A stretch of 64,000 nt of DNA, taken from NCBI GenBank assembly GCA_040255405.1, contig JBDZUX010000006.1:92688-156687 (forward strand), in the 5' to 3' direction. Positions 8,475 through 17,476 of this stretch are shown one piece after another. The stretch's first letter is position 1, and each line of letters opens with the position of its first letter. A model generated the notes under the pieces. That model had not been told where the DNA came from. It searched no databases and saw only the letters and a program-made list of their open reading frames with translations. The position numbers and the translations under genes are program-made. This DNA is from 66-474 sp040255405. GTDB lineage: Bacteria; Pseudomonadota; Gammaproteobacteria; Xanthomonadales; Rhodanobacteraceae.

Positions 8475-9200
8475 GTGACGGCACTGTTCGTCTCCGATCT
8501 CCACCTCGACGACGCGCGCCCGCACATCGTCCAGGATTTCGAACGCTTCTGCGCCGGCGAGGCGCGACGGGCCGACGCGTTGTACGTACTCGGAGACCTC
8601 TTCGAGGCCTATGTCGGCGATGACGATGATGCGACGTTGAATGCGCGCGTCGCCCATGCGCTGCACGGCGTCGCCGACGCCGGCGTGCCGGTGCATTTCA
8701 TCGCCGGCAACCGCGATTTCCTGCTGGGCGAGGCTTACGCACGCCGCTGCGGGATGGACCTTCTCGAGGACGGCGCCGTGGTGGATCTGAACGGCACGCC
8801 TGCGCTGGTCCTGCACGGCGACGTGTTGTGCACCGATGACGCGGCCTATCTCGCTTTTCGCCGGCAGGTGCGCGATCCCGCATGGCAAGCCGCGTTCCTC
8901 GCCCGCCCGCTGGAAGAGCGTCGCGCGTTCGCGGCGCAAGCCCGCGACGCCAGCCGCGCGCACACTTCGACTACCAACATGGCGATCATGGACGTCAATC
9001 AGGGCGCCGTGGAACGCGCGCTGCGCCAAGCCGGTGTCGCACGGATGATCCACGGCCACACCCACCGCCCGGCCATCCACGACTTTGAACTCGACGGCAA
9101 ACCCGCGCAGCGCATCGTGCTGGGCGACTGGTACGAACAGGGTTCGGTGTTGCGCGTGGACGCGAAGACCATCACGCCTGCCAGCCTGACGGGCACATAG
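8475..9200 (+). CDS. lpxH: UDP-2,3-diacylglucosamine diphosphatase
   Basis: Hydrolyses UDP-2,3-diacylglucosamine to lipid X in lipid A biosynthesis, at the cytoplasmic face of the inner membrane. The 241-residue calcineurin-like phosphoesterase shows all metal motifs: DLHL near residues 8-11, GDLFEAYVGDD, GNRDF, the HGD segment and the terminal GHTHRP. The GTG start at 8475 follows the cyclophilin stop by three bases. Together with lpxO at 1.6 kb this marks the organism as a lipid A producer. Confidence 0.96.
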   Translation: MTALFVSDLHLDDARPHIVQDFERFCAGEARRADALYVLGDLFEAYVGDDDDATLNARVAHALHGVADAGVPVHFIAGNRDFLLGEAYARRCGMDLLEDGAVVDLNGTPALVLHGDVLCTDDAAYLAFRRQVRDPAWQAAFLARPLEERRAFAAQARDASRAHTSTTNMAIMDVNQGAVERALRQAGVARMIHGHTHRPAIHDFELDGKPAQRIVLGDWYEQGSVLRVDAKTITPASLTGT

Positions 9201-9217
9201 GGTTCGAAGGAGGCACC

Positions 9218-9862
9218 ATGCAACTGGTCGGCATGCTCGATTCCCCCTATGTACGGCGCGCCGCGATTTCGCTGCGGATGCTGGGCATTCCATTCGAGCA
9301 TCGGCCGCTCTCGGTGTTCCGCGACTTCGACACGTTCCGCGAGGTCAATCCGCTGGTCAAGGCACCGACATTGATCTGCGACGACGGCTGCGTACTGGTC
9401 GATTCTTCGCTGATCATCGATTACGCCGAGATGCTCGCGGGACGCAGCCTGATGCCGTCCGAACCCGATGCACGCCGCCACGCCTTGCGGCTGACCGGCT
9501 TGGCGCTGGTGGCGTGCGAAAAGGCAGTGCAGCAATTTTACGAACTCAATCGCGCGCCGGATTTGCAGGATGCTGCGTGGCTGCAACGCGTGCACAAACA
9601 ACTGCGCGACGCCTGCAAGCTGCTGGACGGGACGTTGGCGTCGGCGCCCGCAGATCGTTGGCTGTGTGGCGACACACCGACGCAGGCCGACATCACCGTG
9701 GGCGTCGCATGGACCTTCGCGCAGATTGTCGCCGCGGAAATCGTGTCCCCGCACGACTATCCTGCGTTCGCGGATTTTGTCGCGCGTGCGGAGCAGCTGC
9801 CGGCATTCACGACATTGCCGCCCCTGGTGTCTCAGCAACCGGACCGGGGCCCACCACCTTGA
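9218..9862 (+). CDS. Glutathione S-transferase family protein
   Basis: 214-residue GST. The N-terminal thioredoxin fold begins MQLVGMLDSPYVRRAAIS, with Ser9-Pro-Tyr at the usual catalytic position. The glutathione-binding KAPTLI and VDSSLIIDY segments follow, then an all-helical C-terminal domain with the conserved TQADITV motif. AAGGAGG lies about 7 bp before the ATG. It follows lpxH by 17 bp and overlaps the next start by four bases, so it is likely in the same operon. Substrate unknown. Confidence 0.9.
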   Translation: MQLVGMLDSPYVRRAAISLRMLGIPFEHRPLSVFRDFDTFREVNPLVKAPTLICDDGCVLVDSSLIIDYAEMLAGRSLMPSEPDARRHALRLTGLALVACEKAVQQFYELNRAPDLQDAAWLQRVHKQLRDACKLLDGTLASAPADRWLCGDTPTQADITVGVAWTFAQIVAAEIVSPHDYPAFADFVARAEQLPAFTTLPPLVSQQPDRGPPP

Positions 9863-10323
9863 ACGTGCTGGTCGACGAACTCACTGGCGGCCTGCCCGAC
9901 GGCACCGCGCTGTTGCGGGTGCTGATCCGGTTGCTCGGCGCGATGCTGGCCGGCGCGATACTCGGCTGGCAACGCGAGCGGTCGGACAAGCCGGCCGGGT
10001 TGCGCACCCATATCCTGGTGGCGCTCGGCGCCGCCATCTTCGTGGTGGTGCCCGAGCAATTCGCGATGAACCCGGATGCGCTGTCACGCGTGATCCAGGG
10101 CATTGCCACCGGCATCGGTTTCCTTGGTGGCGGCGTGATCCTGAAGCATGCATCCGAGCGCCGGATCGAAGGGTTGACGACCGCCGCGGATATCTGGGCC
10201 ACCGCCGCGATCGGCGTTGCGATAGGGCTGGGCGCGCTAGGCATCGGCCTGGTTGCCACGGTGTTCGCGTGGATGGTGCTGAGCGTGATGTACCGGATAC
10301 AGGCGCGAGGGAACCCGCATTGA
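9859..10323 (+). CDS. MgtC/SapB family membrane protein
   Basis: A 154-residue hydrophobic protein of the MgtC/SapB family, with four to five membrane segments. It shows the family's GWQRERSDKPAGLRTHILVALGAA stretch (as positions, about residues 35-58), the IGFLGGGVI motif and the GLTTAADIWATAAIG signature. MgtC proteins are linked to Mg2+ limitation and intramacrophage growth in pathogens; this short form lacks the C-terminal ACT-like domain, so the role here is open. The TTG at 9859 overlaps the GST stop (TTGA); the GTG at 9865 is the alternative. It converges with radA. Confidence 0.87.
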   Translation: MNVLVDELTGGLPDGTALLRVLIRLLGAMLAGAILGWQRERSDKPAGLRTHILVALGAAIFVVVPEQFAMNPDALSRVIQGIATGIGFLGGGVILKHASERRIEGLTTAADIWATAAIGVAIGLGALGIGLVATVFAWMVLSVMYRIQARGNPH

Positions 10324-10328
10324 CGCTG

Positions 10329-11708
10329 TCAGCCGGTGGTCGCGTCGATCGCCTCGCGCAACGTCTCGACGCCGATGATTTCGAGTTCGCCGATGTGCGA
10401 GCCCTTCTTCGGGGCGTTGGCCCGCGGCACGATGGCGCGCCGGAAGCCGTGGTGCGCAGCTTCCTTCAAACGCTCCTCGCCGTTCGGTACCGGACGCACT
10501 TCGCCCGACAATCCCACTTCGCCGAACGCCACGGTTTTTTCGGGCAGCGGCTTGTCGCGGAATGATGACAACACCGCCAGCAGCACCGGCAGGTCCGCCG
10601 CGGTTTCCTGCACGCGGATGCCACCGACCACGTTGACGAACACGTCCTGGTCGAACACCGCCGCGCCACCGTGGCGATGCAGCACCGCCAGCAGCATCGC
10701 CAGGCGATTCTGCTCCAATCCCAAGGCAACGCGGCGCGGGTTGCCAAGATTGGATTGGTCGACCAGCGCCTGCACCTCGACCAGCAGCGGGCGCGTACCT
10801 TCGCGGGTCACCATCACCGCACTGCCCGGTGTCGCGCCCTGCCGGGAGGAGAGGAAAATCGCGGACGGGTTCGGCACTTCGCGCAGGCCCTTGTCGCCCA
10901 TCGCGAACACGCCGAGTTCGTTGACGGCGCCGAAGCGGTTCTTGAAGGCGCGCAGCACCCGGAACCGCGACCCCACTTCGCCCTCGAAATACAGCACCGC
11001 ATCGACCATATGTTCGAGCACGCGCGGGCCCGCGATGCCGCCCTCTTTCGTGACGTGGCCGACGAGGAACACCGACGTGCCGGTCTGCTTGGCGAAGCGC
11101 GTCAGGCGCGCGGCGGACTCGCGCACTTGCGAAATCGAACCGGGCGCGGCCGGCAGGCTTTCCGTCCAGATCGTCTGGATGGAATCGACCACCAATACGC
11201 GCGGCTTCTCCGCCACGGCGTGTTCCAGGATCCGCTCGACGCAAGTCTCGGCGAGCGCACGCAGCGGACCCAATTCAAGCCCCAGCCGATGTCCGCGCGC
11301 CGCGAGTTGCGCCAGAGATTCCTCGCCGCTGACATACAAGCCCGGCAACCGGTCGCCCAGCGCCGCCAGAGTTTGCAACAACAATGTCGACTTGCCGATG
11401 CCGGGGTCGCCGCCAACCAATACCACGGAGCCTTCCACCAAGCCGCCGCCGAGCACGCGATCGAGCTCGCCGATCCGCACCAGATACCGCTGCTCGACCT
11501 CTCCCGCGACACCGGCCAGTGGCTGCACCTTCGCGGCTTCCGCACCGGCATAACCGGTCCGGCGACCCGCGTGCGCCGCCTCTTTTGCCGGCTCCACCAC
11601 GAACGCGCTCAGCGTGTTCCACGCCCCGCACGACTCACACTGGCCCTGCCACTTCGGGTATTCGGCGCCACAGTCGCTGCAGACATACGCGGTCTTCGCC
11701 TTGGCCAT
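10329..11708 (-). CDS. radA: DNA repair protein RadA
   Basis: RadA (Sms), a RecA-like ATPase that promotes branch migration in recombination. The 459 residues show the N-terminal zinc finger (CSDCG near 10-14 and CESCG near 25-29), Walker A GGDPGIGKST, the RadA-specific KNRFG motif (in FKNRFGAVNE), and a C-terminal Lon-protease-like domain (FVNVVGGIRVQETAADL). The start ATG overlaps the alr stop by one base (TGATG), so the two are translationally linked. Confidence 0.97.
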   Translation of the reverse strand: MAKAKTAYVCSDCGAEYPKWQGQCESCGAWNTLSAFVVEPAKEAAHAGRRTGYAGAEAAKVQPLAGVAGEVEQRYLVRIGELDRVLGGGLVEGSVVLVGGDPGIGKSTLLLQTLAALGDRLPGLYVSGEESLAQLAARGHRLGLELGPLRALAETCVERILEHAVAEKPRVLVVDSIQTIWTESLPAAPGSISQVRESAARLTRFAKQTGTSVFLVGHVTKEGGIAGPRVLEHMVDAVLYFEGEVGSRFRVLRAFKNRFGAVNELGVFAMGDKGLREVPNPSAIFLSSRQGATPGSAVMVTREGTRPLLVEVQALVDQSNLGNPRRVALGLEQNRLAMLLAVLHRHGGAAVFDQDVFVNVVGGIRVQETAADLPVLLAVLSSFRDKPLPEKTVAFGEVGLSGEVRPVPNGEERLKEAAHHGFRRAIVPRANAPKKGSHIGELEIIGVETLREAIDATTG

Positions 11709-12790
11709 CAGACGCCGTCCTCGGCGAACAGCACGCGGCGGGTCACACCACAGGTGAGTTCATACGAAATGGTGCCGGCATGGCCGGCGACGACTTCCGC
11801 GGGCAGCTGCGGACCCCACAGGGTCACGACATCACCGACTCCCGCGGCCGGCGCGTTGCGCAAATCGAGCGTGAGCAGATCCATCGACACGCGCCCGATC
11901 ACCGCCGCAGGTTCACCGCCTACGAGTACCGGCGTGCCGGACGTCGCGCTGCGCGGATAACCATCGCCGTAGCCGATCGCGGCGACGCCGATGGACATGG
12001 CCTCCGGGCATTCCCACGTCGCGCCGTAACCGACGCGTTCGCCGCGCGCGATGCGGTTGATCGAGACCAGGCGCGTGGTCAATGTCATGGCGGGCTGGAA
12101 GCTGAAATCGGCCCCGGTTTTGCGTTCCGCCACGGACAGCCCGTAAAGCAAACCGCCCACGCGCACCCAGTTTCCACGTGCAGCCGGCCAGCCCAGCAGC
12201 GCGGCGGAATTGGACAGCGCGCGCTCGCCGGGCAAACCGGCCGTCGCATCGAGAAAACACCGCGTCTGGCGCGCGGTGAGATCGTTGTCGAATTCGTCCG
12301 ACGACGCGAAATGCGTCATCAGCACGATGGCCTTGTCCACGGCTGGCAGCGCGGCCAGGCGCGCATGCAGTTCATGCGCGCGTTCCGCGACAAAGCCGAG
12401 ACGATGCATCCCGGTGTCGAGATTCAGCCATACCTTCAGCGGATCGCCGCCGCGCTCGGCTTCCAGCATCGCGAGCTGCGACTCGTGGTGGATCACGGCT
12501 TCCAGGCGCAGCCGGCGCATCTCGGCAAGGTCGCCCGCCGCGTCGGGACCGGACAGCACCACGATGCGCTGGCGGTGGCCCGCCGCACGCAGGCGCAGGC
12601 CATCGGCGATCGAGGCGACGCCGAACGCATCGGCGTCCGCCAGGGCGCGCGCGCAGCGTTCGAGGCCATGGCCATAGGCGTCGGCCTTCACCACGGCCAT
12701 GACTTTCGCGCCTTCGGCCAACGCCCGGACCCGCGCCAGGTTGGCGCGCAGGGCATCGAGATGGATCGTCGCGGTGGCGGAGCGGCTCAT
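11708..12790 (-). CDS. alr: Alanine racemase
   Basis: PLP enzyme that makes D-alanine for peptidoglycan. The 360 residues contain the PLP lysine K35 in VVKADAYGHG, the catalytic tyrosine in VGYGATW, and the C-terminal AIGYGDGYPR. Length is normal. The A of the start codon (12790) is the last base of a 28-bp inverted-repeat arm, and the bases immediately upstream are repeat DNA with no Shine-Dalgarno, so initiation may be weak or coupled to dnaB. Downstream it overlaps radA by one base. Confidence 0.96.
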   Translation of the reverse strand: MSRSATATIHLDALRANLARVRALAEGAKVMAVVKADAYGHGLERCARALADADAFGVASIADGLRLRAAGHRQRIVVLSGPDAAGDLAEMRRLRLEAVIHHESQLAMLEAERGGDPLKVWLNLDTGMHRLGFVAERAHELHARLAALPAVDKAIVLMTHFASSDEFDNDLTARQTRCFLDATAGLPGERALSNSAALLGWPAARGNWVRVGGLLYGLSVAERKTGADFSFQPAMTLTTRLVSINRIARGERVGYGATWECPEAMSIGVAAIGYGDGYPRSATSGTPVLVGGEPAAVIGRVSMDLLTLDLRNAPAAGVGDVVTLWGPQLPAEVVAGHAGTISYELTCGVTRRVLFAEDGV

Positions 12791-12878
12791 GAAAAACCGG
12801 GGTCAGAGTGCAATTTCAAAAAAATACCTGGTCAAGTGGATTCCTCCCAGGAAATTGCACTCTGACCCCGGTTTTTCA
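12790..12878. repeat. Perfect 28-bp inverted repeat element between dnaB and alr
   Basis: Arms 12790-12817 and 12851-12878 are exact reverse complements (28 bp) around a 33-bp spacer that adds an inner CCTGG/CCAGG pair (12827-12831 with 12847-12851). The core reads CCGGGGTCAGAGT. One end supplies the dnaB stop codon (TGA, complement of 12876-12878) and the other ends on the A of the alr start. A second element with the same core and architecture is at 42186-42265. Such repeats resemble the REP-type elements moved by RAYT transposases; none is encoded here. Confidence 0.9.
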
Positions 12879-14270
12879 CTCCACGCTCCCCATGTACGCC
12901 TCGGGCGCGTAATTCTCGAACTTCGTGTACTGGCCGAGGAAGGTCAGCTTGACCGTGTCGATGGGACCATTGCGCTGCTTGCCGATGATGATCTCGGCGA
13001 TGCCCTTGTGGTTGGATTCCTTGTTGTAGACCTCGTCGCGGTAGATGAACAGGATCAGGTCGGCGTCCTGCTCGATCGCGCCCGACTCGCGCAGGTCGCT
13101 CATCACCGGGCGCTTGTCGTTGCGCTGTTCCAGCGCGCGGTTCAACTGCGACAGGGCGATCACCGGCACGTCCAGTTCCTTGGCCATGGCTTTCAGGTTG
13201 CGCGAGATCTCGGAAATTTCCGTCGCGCGGTTTTCCTTGTTGCCCGGCACCTGCATCAATTGCAGGTAATCGATCACGACGAGGCCGAGCCCGTGTTCGC
13301 GCTTCATGCGGCGCGACCGCGAACGCAACTCGCCGGGCGAGAGCGCAGGCGTGTCGTCGATGAAGATTTTCGATTCGGAGAGCAGCGACGCGGCCTGGCT
13401 GACCCGCGGCCATTCCTCTTCGGCCAATTCGCCCGAGCGCAAATCCTTCTGGTTGATCCGGCCCATCGACGAGATCAAGCGGAACGCGAGCTGCGAGGCC
13501 GACATTTCCATCGAGAACACCAGCACCGGCTGCTTGGCGCGCATCGCGACGGCTTCGGCGATGTTGAGCGCGAACGCGGTCTTGCCCATCGACGGGCGGC
13601 CGGCCACGATCACGAGGTCCTGCCGCTGCATGCCGCTGGTCAGGTCGTCGAGATCCTTGAAGCCGGTGGTGAGGCCGTTCAACTGCCCACGGTTGGCATA
13701 GCGCTGCGCCAGCAGTTCCACGGCTTCCTTCACCGACTGCCGCACGGGCACCACTTGTTTGCGCCCGCGCGCACCCGCTTCGGCGATCTTGAACACGCGC
13801 TGCTCGGCGGTCTCGAGGATTTCCGGCGTGTTGCGGCCTTCCGGGTTGAAACCGTCACCGGCGATCTGGGTGCCGGCCTCGATCAGTTTCCGCAGCACCG
13901 ACTTGTCGCGCACGATATCCGCGTAGGCCGCGATATTCGCGGCGCTCGGCGTGTTGTTGGCAAGTTCCGCGAGGTAGGCGACGCCGCCGACATTCGCGGT
14001 TTCGCCGTGGCGCTCGAACCATTCGCCCAGCGTCACCGCATCGCACGGCTGGCCGCCGCCGGCGAGTTGGCCGATCGCGCGGAAGATCAGGCGGTGTTCG
14101 CGCCGGTAGAAATCCTCCTCGACCAGCCGGTCGGCCACCTGGTCCCACGCCTCGCCCACCAGCATCAATCCGCCCAGCACCGACTGCTCGGCTTCGATCG
14201 AATGCGGCGGCACCCGCAGCACGTCGACGCGCGGCGGCGGATTGTTGCGTTCGGGCAGGACGGCGCTCAT
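12876..14270 (-). CDS. dnaB: Replicative DNA helicase DnaB
   Basis: Hexameric replication fork helicase, 464 aa. The N-terminal DnaB domain begins PPHSIEAEQSVLGGL near residue 20. The RecA-like helicase domain has Walker A GRPSMGKTAF near residues 205-214, VVIDYLQLM, and ALSQLNRALEQR with the arginine-finger region. The predicted C-terminus is EAYMGSVE, followed at once by a TGA that belongs to the 28-bp repeat; the native C-terminus may therefore have been altered by the insertion. No intein is present. The gene stands at the head of a dnaB-alr-radA run. Confidence 0.97.
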   Translation of the reverse strand: MSAVLPERNNPPPRVDVLRVPPHSIEAEQSVLGGLMLVGEAWDQVADRLVEEDFYRREHRLIFRAIGQLAGGGQPCDAVTLGEWFERHGETANVGGVAYLAELANNTPSAANIAAYADIVRDKSVLRKLIEAGTQIAGDGFNPEGRNTPEILETAEQRVFKIAEAGARGRKQVVPVRQSVKEAVELLAQRYANRGQLNGLTTGFKDLDDLTSGMQRQDLVIVAGRPSMGKTAFALNIAEAVAMRAKQPVLVFSMEMSASQLAFRLISSMGRINQKDLRSGELAEEEWPRVSQAASLLSESKIFIDDTPALSPGELRSRSRRMKREHGLGLVVIDYLQLMQVPGNKENRATEISEISRNLKAMAKELDVPVIALSQLNRALEQRNDKRPVMSDLRESGAIEQDADLILFIYRDEVYNKESNHKGIAEIIIGKQRNGPIDTVKLTFLGQYTKFENYAPEAYMGSVE

Positions 14271-14559
14271 GCAAGCGTGGGCGTTTGATGCGGGCAGCGG
14301 GGTCTGGCCATGCCGAAGATGATAGGGCGCTGTCTCACGGCGCGCGATACATCAACCTCCGGGTATACACGATCGCAAAAACTGTGGAAAAGTTGTGGGG
14401 CACCAGTGACCAACTTCGCCAGAACCGCTGCAGAGGTGCCGTCGCGCAACGCGGTGGCGGCCGTCGGTTTGGACGCCCGGTCAACCTCCCGGCAGTTCCC
14501 GTCGGCCTGAAGATCAAGCGCGGTGATGCGGCAAAAAGCGCCGCGATTCGTGCAGGTGC
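14271..14559. other. Intergenic region upstream of dnaB
   Basis: 289 bp without a convincing gene. TTTTCCACA (complement of 14383-14391) is one mismatch from the DnaA box TTATCCACA and lies about 115 bp upstream of the dnaB start. A dnaB promoter must lie here, but no strong sigma-70 pair could be chosen. Confidence 0.3.
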
Positions 14560-15825
14560 CTACAATCCGAGGCGCGCCGGCGCGTACGCAAGCGGGTCGA
14601 TGGCCGGCGGTTCGCCCGCGATCAGGGAGCCGACGAGTTCGGCGGTGGCCGCGCTCATGCTCACCCCCAGCATCCCGTGGCCGGTCGCGAGCAGGAGATT
14701 GTTCCAGCGCGTGACGGGACCGATCAGCGGAATTTCGTCCACGCACATCGGCCGCCAACCCCACCATTCCTCGCGCAGCTCGCTGCCGACCGGCGCGCGC
14801 AGGAAGGCGGCCGCGCCGCGCCGCAGCGCGTCCAGCCGCGTGCGGTTGAGGCGTTCGTCGTAACCCGAGAATTCCATCGTGCTGCCGAGCCGGTAACCCG
14901 AAGCCCACGCGGTGACGCACACACTGGGTTCGCGCAGCACCAGCGCGCGGCGCGGGCAAGGATCGGGCCGCGACATCGTGATCGAATAACCCTTGCCGGG
15001 CTGGATCGGCACCTTGAGGTCCAGCATCGATGCCACCCGCGGCGTCCACGCGCCCAGCGCCATCAGGATGCGCGCGCCGGCAAATTCGCCCCGCGACGTA
15101 CGCACCGCATCGATGCGCCCGTTCGCGCAACGGAACCCCTCCACCGCGGCGCCGGTTTCGATGGTGCCGCCGTGGTCGCGCACCCGCCGCGCCAAGCCCT
15201 CCACGAGCAGGTCGGGACGCAACTGTGCGTCGTCGGCGTGCAGGATGCCGCCCGTCACGCCCGGCAGCAGCGCCGGTTCCATCTGTTCTACCACGTCGCC
15301 GGCCACGGCCGTCGCCGCAATACCCAACCGGTGCAGCCATTCGATTTCGGGGCGGTCGTGCTCCAGCGCCTGTCGCGTGCGGTAGACATACAGATTGCCG
15401 GCCGGGGCGTACTCGCAGTCGATGCCTTCTTCCACCAGCACGCGCGGCAGCAACGTCCACGACCGGTTGAGAAGCGCGGCGCGCACGATCGTCGCGCGCT
15501 CGGCGGCGGCGAGATTGCAGCGACGCGCGAAGCCCAGCAACCAGCGCCAGCGCTCGGGATCCGGCCGCGGGCTGACGTACAGCGGCGCATCGCGGCGCAG
15601 CATCCAGTGCAGCGCGCGCCACGGCATGCCCGGCACCGTCAGCGGGATCGCGTGGCTGGGGGTCAGGGTGCCGCAATTACCGTGCGAGGCGCCGCAACCG
15701 GTCTCGCCGCGATCGATCACCCGCACCGTCGCACCATGACGGAGCAACGTCAGCGCGCAGGACAAGCCGATCACGCCGCCGCCCAGGATCAGAACGTCAC
15801 TGCGTGCTTCACTCATTCCCGTCAT
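14560..15825 (-). CDS. FAD-dependent oxidoreductase, D-amino-acid dehydrogenase (DadA)-like
   Basis: 421-residue DAO-superfamily flavoprotein. The N-terminal dinucleotide fold is VLILGGGVIGLSCALTLLR, followed by the DadA-like GASHGNCGTLTPSHA. The C-terminal FAD-contacting segment is GHGMLGVSMSAATAELV. DadA enzymes pass electrons from D-amino acids to the respiratory chain. Here the gene is separate from alr/dadX, so substrate could also be hydroxyproline or another imino/amino acid. The start is ATG 15825 (AGGA 8 bp upstream) or ATG 15816. Confidence 0.85.
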   Translation of the reverse strand: MTGMSEARSDVLILGGGVIGLSCALTLLRHGATVRVIDRGETGCGASHGNCGTLTPSHAIPLTVPGMPWRALHWMLRRDAPLYVSPRPDPERWRWLLGFARRCNLAAAERATIVRAALLNRSWTLLPRVLVEEGIDCEYAPAGNLYVYRTRQALEHDRPEIEWLHRLGIAATAVAGDVVEQMEPALLPGVTGGILHADDAQLRPDLLVEGLARRVRDHGGTIETGAAVEGFRCANGRIDAVRTSRGEFAGARILMALGAWTPRVASMLDLKVPIQPGKGYSITMSRPDPCPRRALVLREPSVCVTAWASGYRLGSTMEFSGYDERLNRTRLDALRRGAAAFLRAPVGSELREEWWGWRPMCVDEIPLIGPVTRWNNLLLATGHGMLGVSMSAATAELVGSLIAGEPPAIDPLAYAPARLGL

Positions 15826-16039
15826 TGTAGCGTCCTGGCCCCGGGTACCGAAGCAGCATCGTTGCCGTGCCGGTCTCCGGGGCGCTGGCGCCCGGCGCAC
15901 CCCGGGCCGCGGGCCGGTCGGGGGCGCCCGTGGAGGCCGGCGAGGCGGCAGGACGGGGCACGGCGGGGCCGGCTTCCCGGCATGGCATGGCGCTTGGCAT
16001 CATTCCTGCAGGGATATTCCCGCACAAGGGGAATCCACC

Positions 16040-16330
16040 ATGAACGCCAATGTCGATACCGGTTTTTGCAGCGTGCCCGAGATCCTGCTGATGCTCCGCG
16101 CCCCCGGCGCGGGCTGGCTGGCCACCCTGCTGGCCGCGCTGGATGAAGCCAGCCGCGATCCGGACTTCAATGCCTACCACCGTGCCATCCTGGCCCGCTG
16201 TCTCGACGAGCAGGCGGTGCCCGTGGCGATCGCGGAAGCATCGCGTCAGCGCACCGCGCAGTTCGAGCAGGCGCTGGCCGCGCAGCTCCATGCCACCGAC
16301 CGCGCCGGCGACCGCGTCGCCGCCTGCTGA
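16040..16330 (+). CDS. Small hypothetical protein (96 aa)
   Basis: I do not recognise this protein. It is helical, Ala-rich and soluble by inspection, with no signal peptide, membrane segment or metal motif. It begins MNANVDTGFCSVPEILLML and ends with a Cys. AAGGGG about 10 bp before the ATG supports real translation. It stands alone between the DadA-like gene and the NlpC/P60 gene. Without homologues its status as a gene is probable, not proven. Confidence 0.55.
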   Translation: MNANVDTGFCSVPEILLMLRAPGAGWLATLLAALDEASRDPDFNAYHRAILARCLDEQAVPVAIAEASRQRTAQFEQALAAQLHATDRAGDRVAAC

Positions 16331-16482
16331 AACCGCGGGCGGCGCCGCCGCGCGCTGGACGTCACCGGCGCCATCAGTTACCTTCGGGCCTGCCACCGCG
16401 CGGCAGTCCCCGTCGATCCGATGCCCGTTTCCGATCGCAACCCGCTCGCCCGTTCCGCGTTCGCCCGTTCGGGGACCGCGCG

Positions 16483-17004
16483 TTGAACGCGCGCTGGCGC
16501 CGCGCGCGCCTGCTTGCAGGATGCGTGGCCTTGCTGTTGCTGGCGGCCTGCGCCACCGTTTCGCCCACGCGCACCACCGCACCATCGCCGCCCGCCAACG
16601 TCGCCAACAACGTATTGTTCCGCGCAATCGGGCTGGTCGGCACGCCCTACCACTGGGGCGGCAATACGCCCGCTTCGGGTTTCGACTGTTCGGGCCTGGT
16701 CGGTTACGTGTTCAGGACCGAAGCCGGCATCGTCCTGCCCCGCACGTCGCGCGAAATGGCCGCGCTGGATGCGCCGAGGATCGACCGCGACGATCTCGAA
16801 CCCGGCGACCTGTTGTTTTTCGGCAAGCGCCATCGCGTAAGCCATGTCGCCATTTATGTCGGAAACGGCCGTTTCGTGAACGCGCCCGACAAGGGTGGCA
16901 CCGTGCGGCTGGATGAACTGGACGGCTACTACTGGCGCGATCATTACCTGTTTGCCAAGCGCGTGCTGACGCCACGCCTCCGGGCCGCCCTGGCGGCGGA
17001 TTGA
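16483..17004 (+). CDS. NlpC/P60-family cell-wall peptidase lipoprotein
   Basis: 173-residue lipoprotein with a lipobox (LLAAC near residues 20-24) and a C-terminal NlpC/P60 domain. The catalytic Cys is in GFDCSGLVGYVF and the catalytic His in SHVAIYVGNGRFVNAP. These enzymes cut D-Glu-DAP or cross-link peptide bonds in peptidoglycan and act from the outer-membrane inner leaflet or periplasm (Spr/MepS-like). The start is TTG at 16483 with GGGGA 7 bp upstream; the following residues NARWRRARLL give a proper signal peptide. Confidence 0.92.
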   Translation: MNARWRRARLLAGCVALLLLAACATVSPTRTTAPSPPANVANNVLFRAIGLVGTPYHWGGNTPASGFDCSGLVGYVFRTEAGIVLPRTSREMAALDAPRIDRDDLEPGDLLFFGKRHRVSHVAIYVGNGRFVNAPDKGGTVRLDELDGYYWRDHYLFAKRVLTPRLRAALAAD

Positions 17005-17071
17005 TCCAACGGCCGACGCGTGCGCGATCGCCCGCGCACGCGGCACGGCAAGCGACCCAATGGAATCCACG

Positions 17072-17476
17072 ATGCAGAACTTCACCCTGTTCGTTGGCCG
17101 GCTCGGACTCTCGCTGATCTTCATCCTGTCCGGCATCGGCAAGATCATGGCCTACCAGGAGACCACCAAAGTGCTGATCGCCCACGGCCTGCCGCCGGGC
17201 CTGCTGCCGCTGGTGATCTTCGCGGAACTGGGCGGCGGCCTCGCCGTGCTGTGCGGGCTGCTGACGCGCTGGGCCGCGGTCGGCCTGTTCGTCTACACGC
17301 TGCTGGCGGCCATGATCTTCCACAGCAACTTCGCCGACCACGAGCAGTGGATCAACTTCATGAAGAACCTCGCGATCGCCGGCGGTTTCCTGGTACTGGC
17401 CGTGCGCGGCGCCGGCGGCCTCTCGATCGATGCGTGGCGGCGCTACCGCAAGCAGAAGCAGAAGATCTTTTTCTGA
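17072..17476 (+). CDS. DoxX family membrane protein
   Basis: Small four-helix membrane protein of the DoxX family (134 aa from ATG 17072). Key segments are LFVGRLGLSLIFILSGIGK and FAELGGGLAVLCGLLTRWAA. It ends in a Lys/Gln-rich tail (RRYRKQKQKIFF). Such proteins are variously tied to respiratory or redox stress functions; the role here is unknown. The start at 17072 has GGA 8 bp upstream; ATG 17060, in frame, would add four residues. Confidence 0.88.
   Translation: MQNFTLFVGRLGLSLIFILSGIGKIMAYQETTKVLIAHGLPPGLLPLVIFAELGGGLAVLCGLLTRWAAVGLFVYTLLAAMIFHSNFADHEQWINFMKNLAIAGGFLVLAVRGAGGLSIDAWRRYRKQKQKIFF

Noticed and set aside
9865..10323. GTG 9865 as the start of the MgtC gene
   Set aside because: Kept as alternative only; TTG 9859 overlaps the upstream stop in the coupled TTGA arrangement and adds two residues.
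10671..14288. Plus-strand open frames across radA, alr and dnaB
   Set aside because: Antisense shadows; the minus-strand genes have complete catalytic motifs.
14677..16146. Long plus-strand frame opposite the DadA-like gene
   Set aside because: His/Arg/Gln-rich shadow without family features; the FAD motifs are on the other strand.
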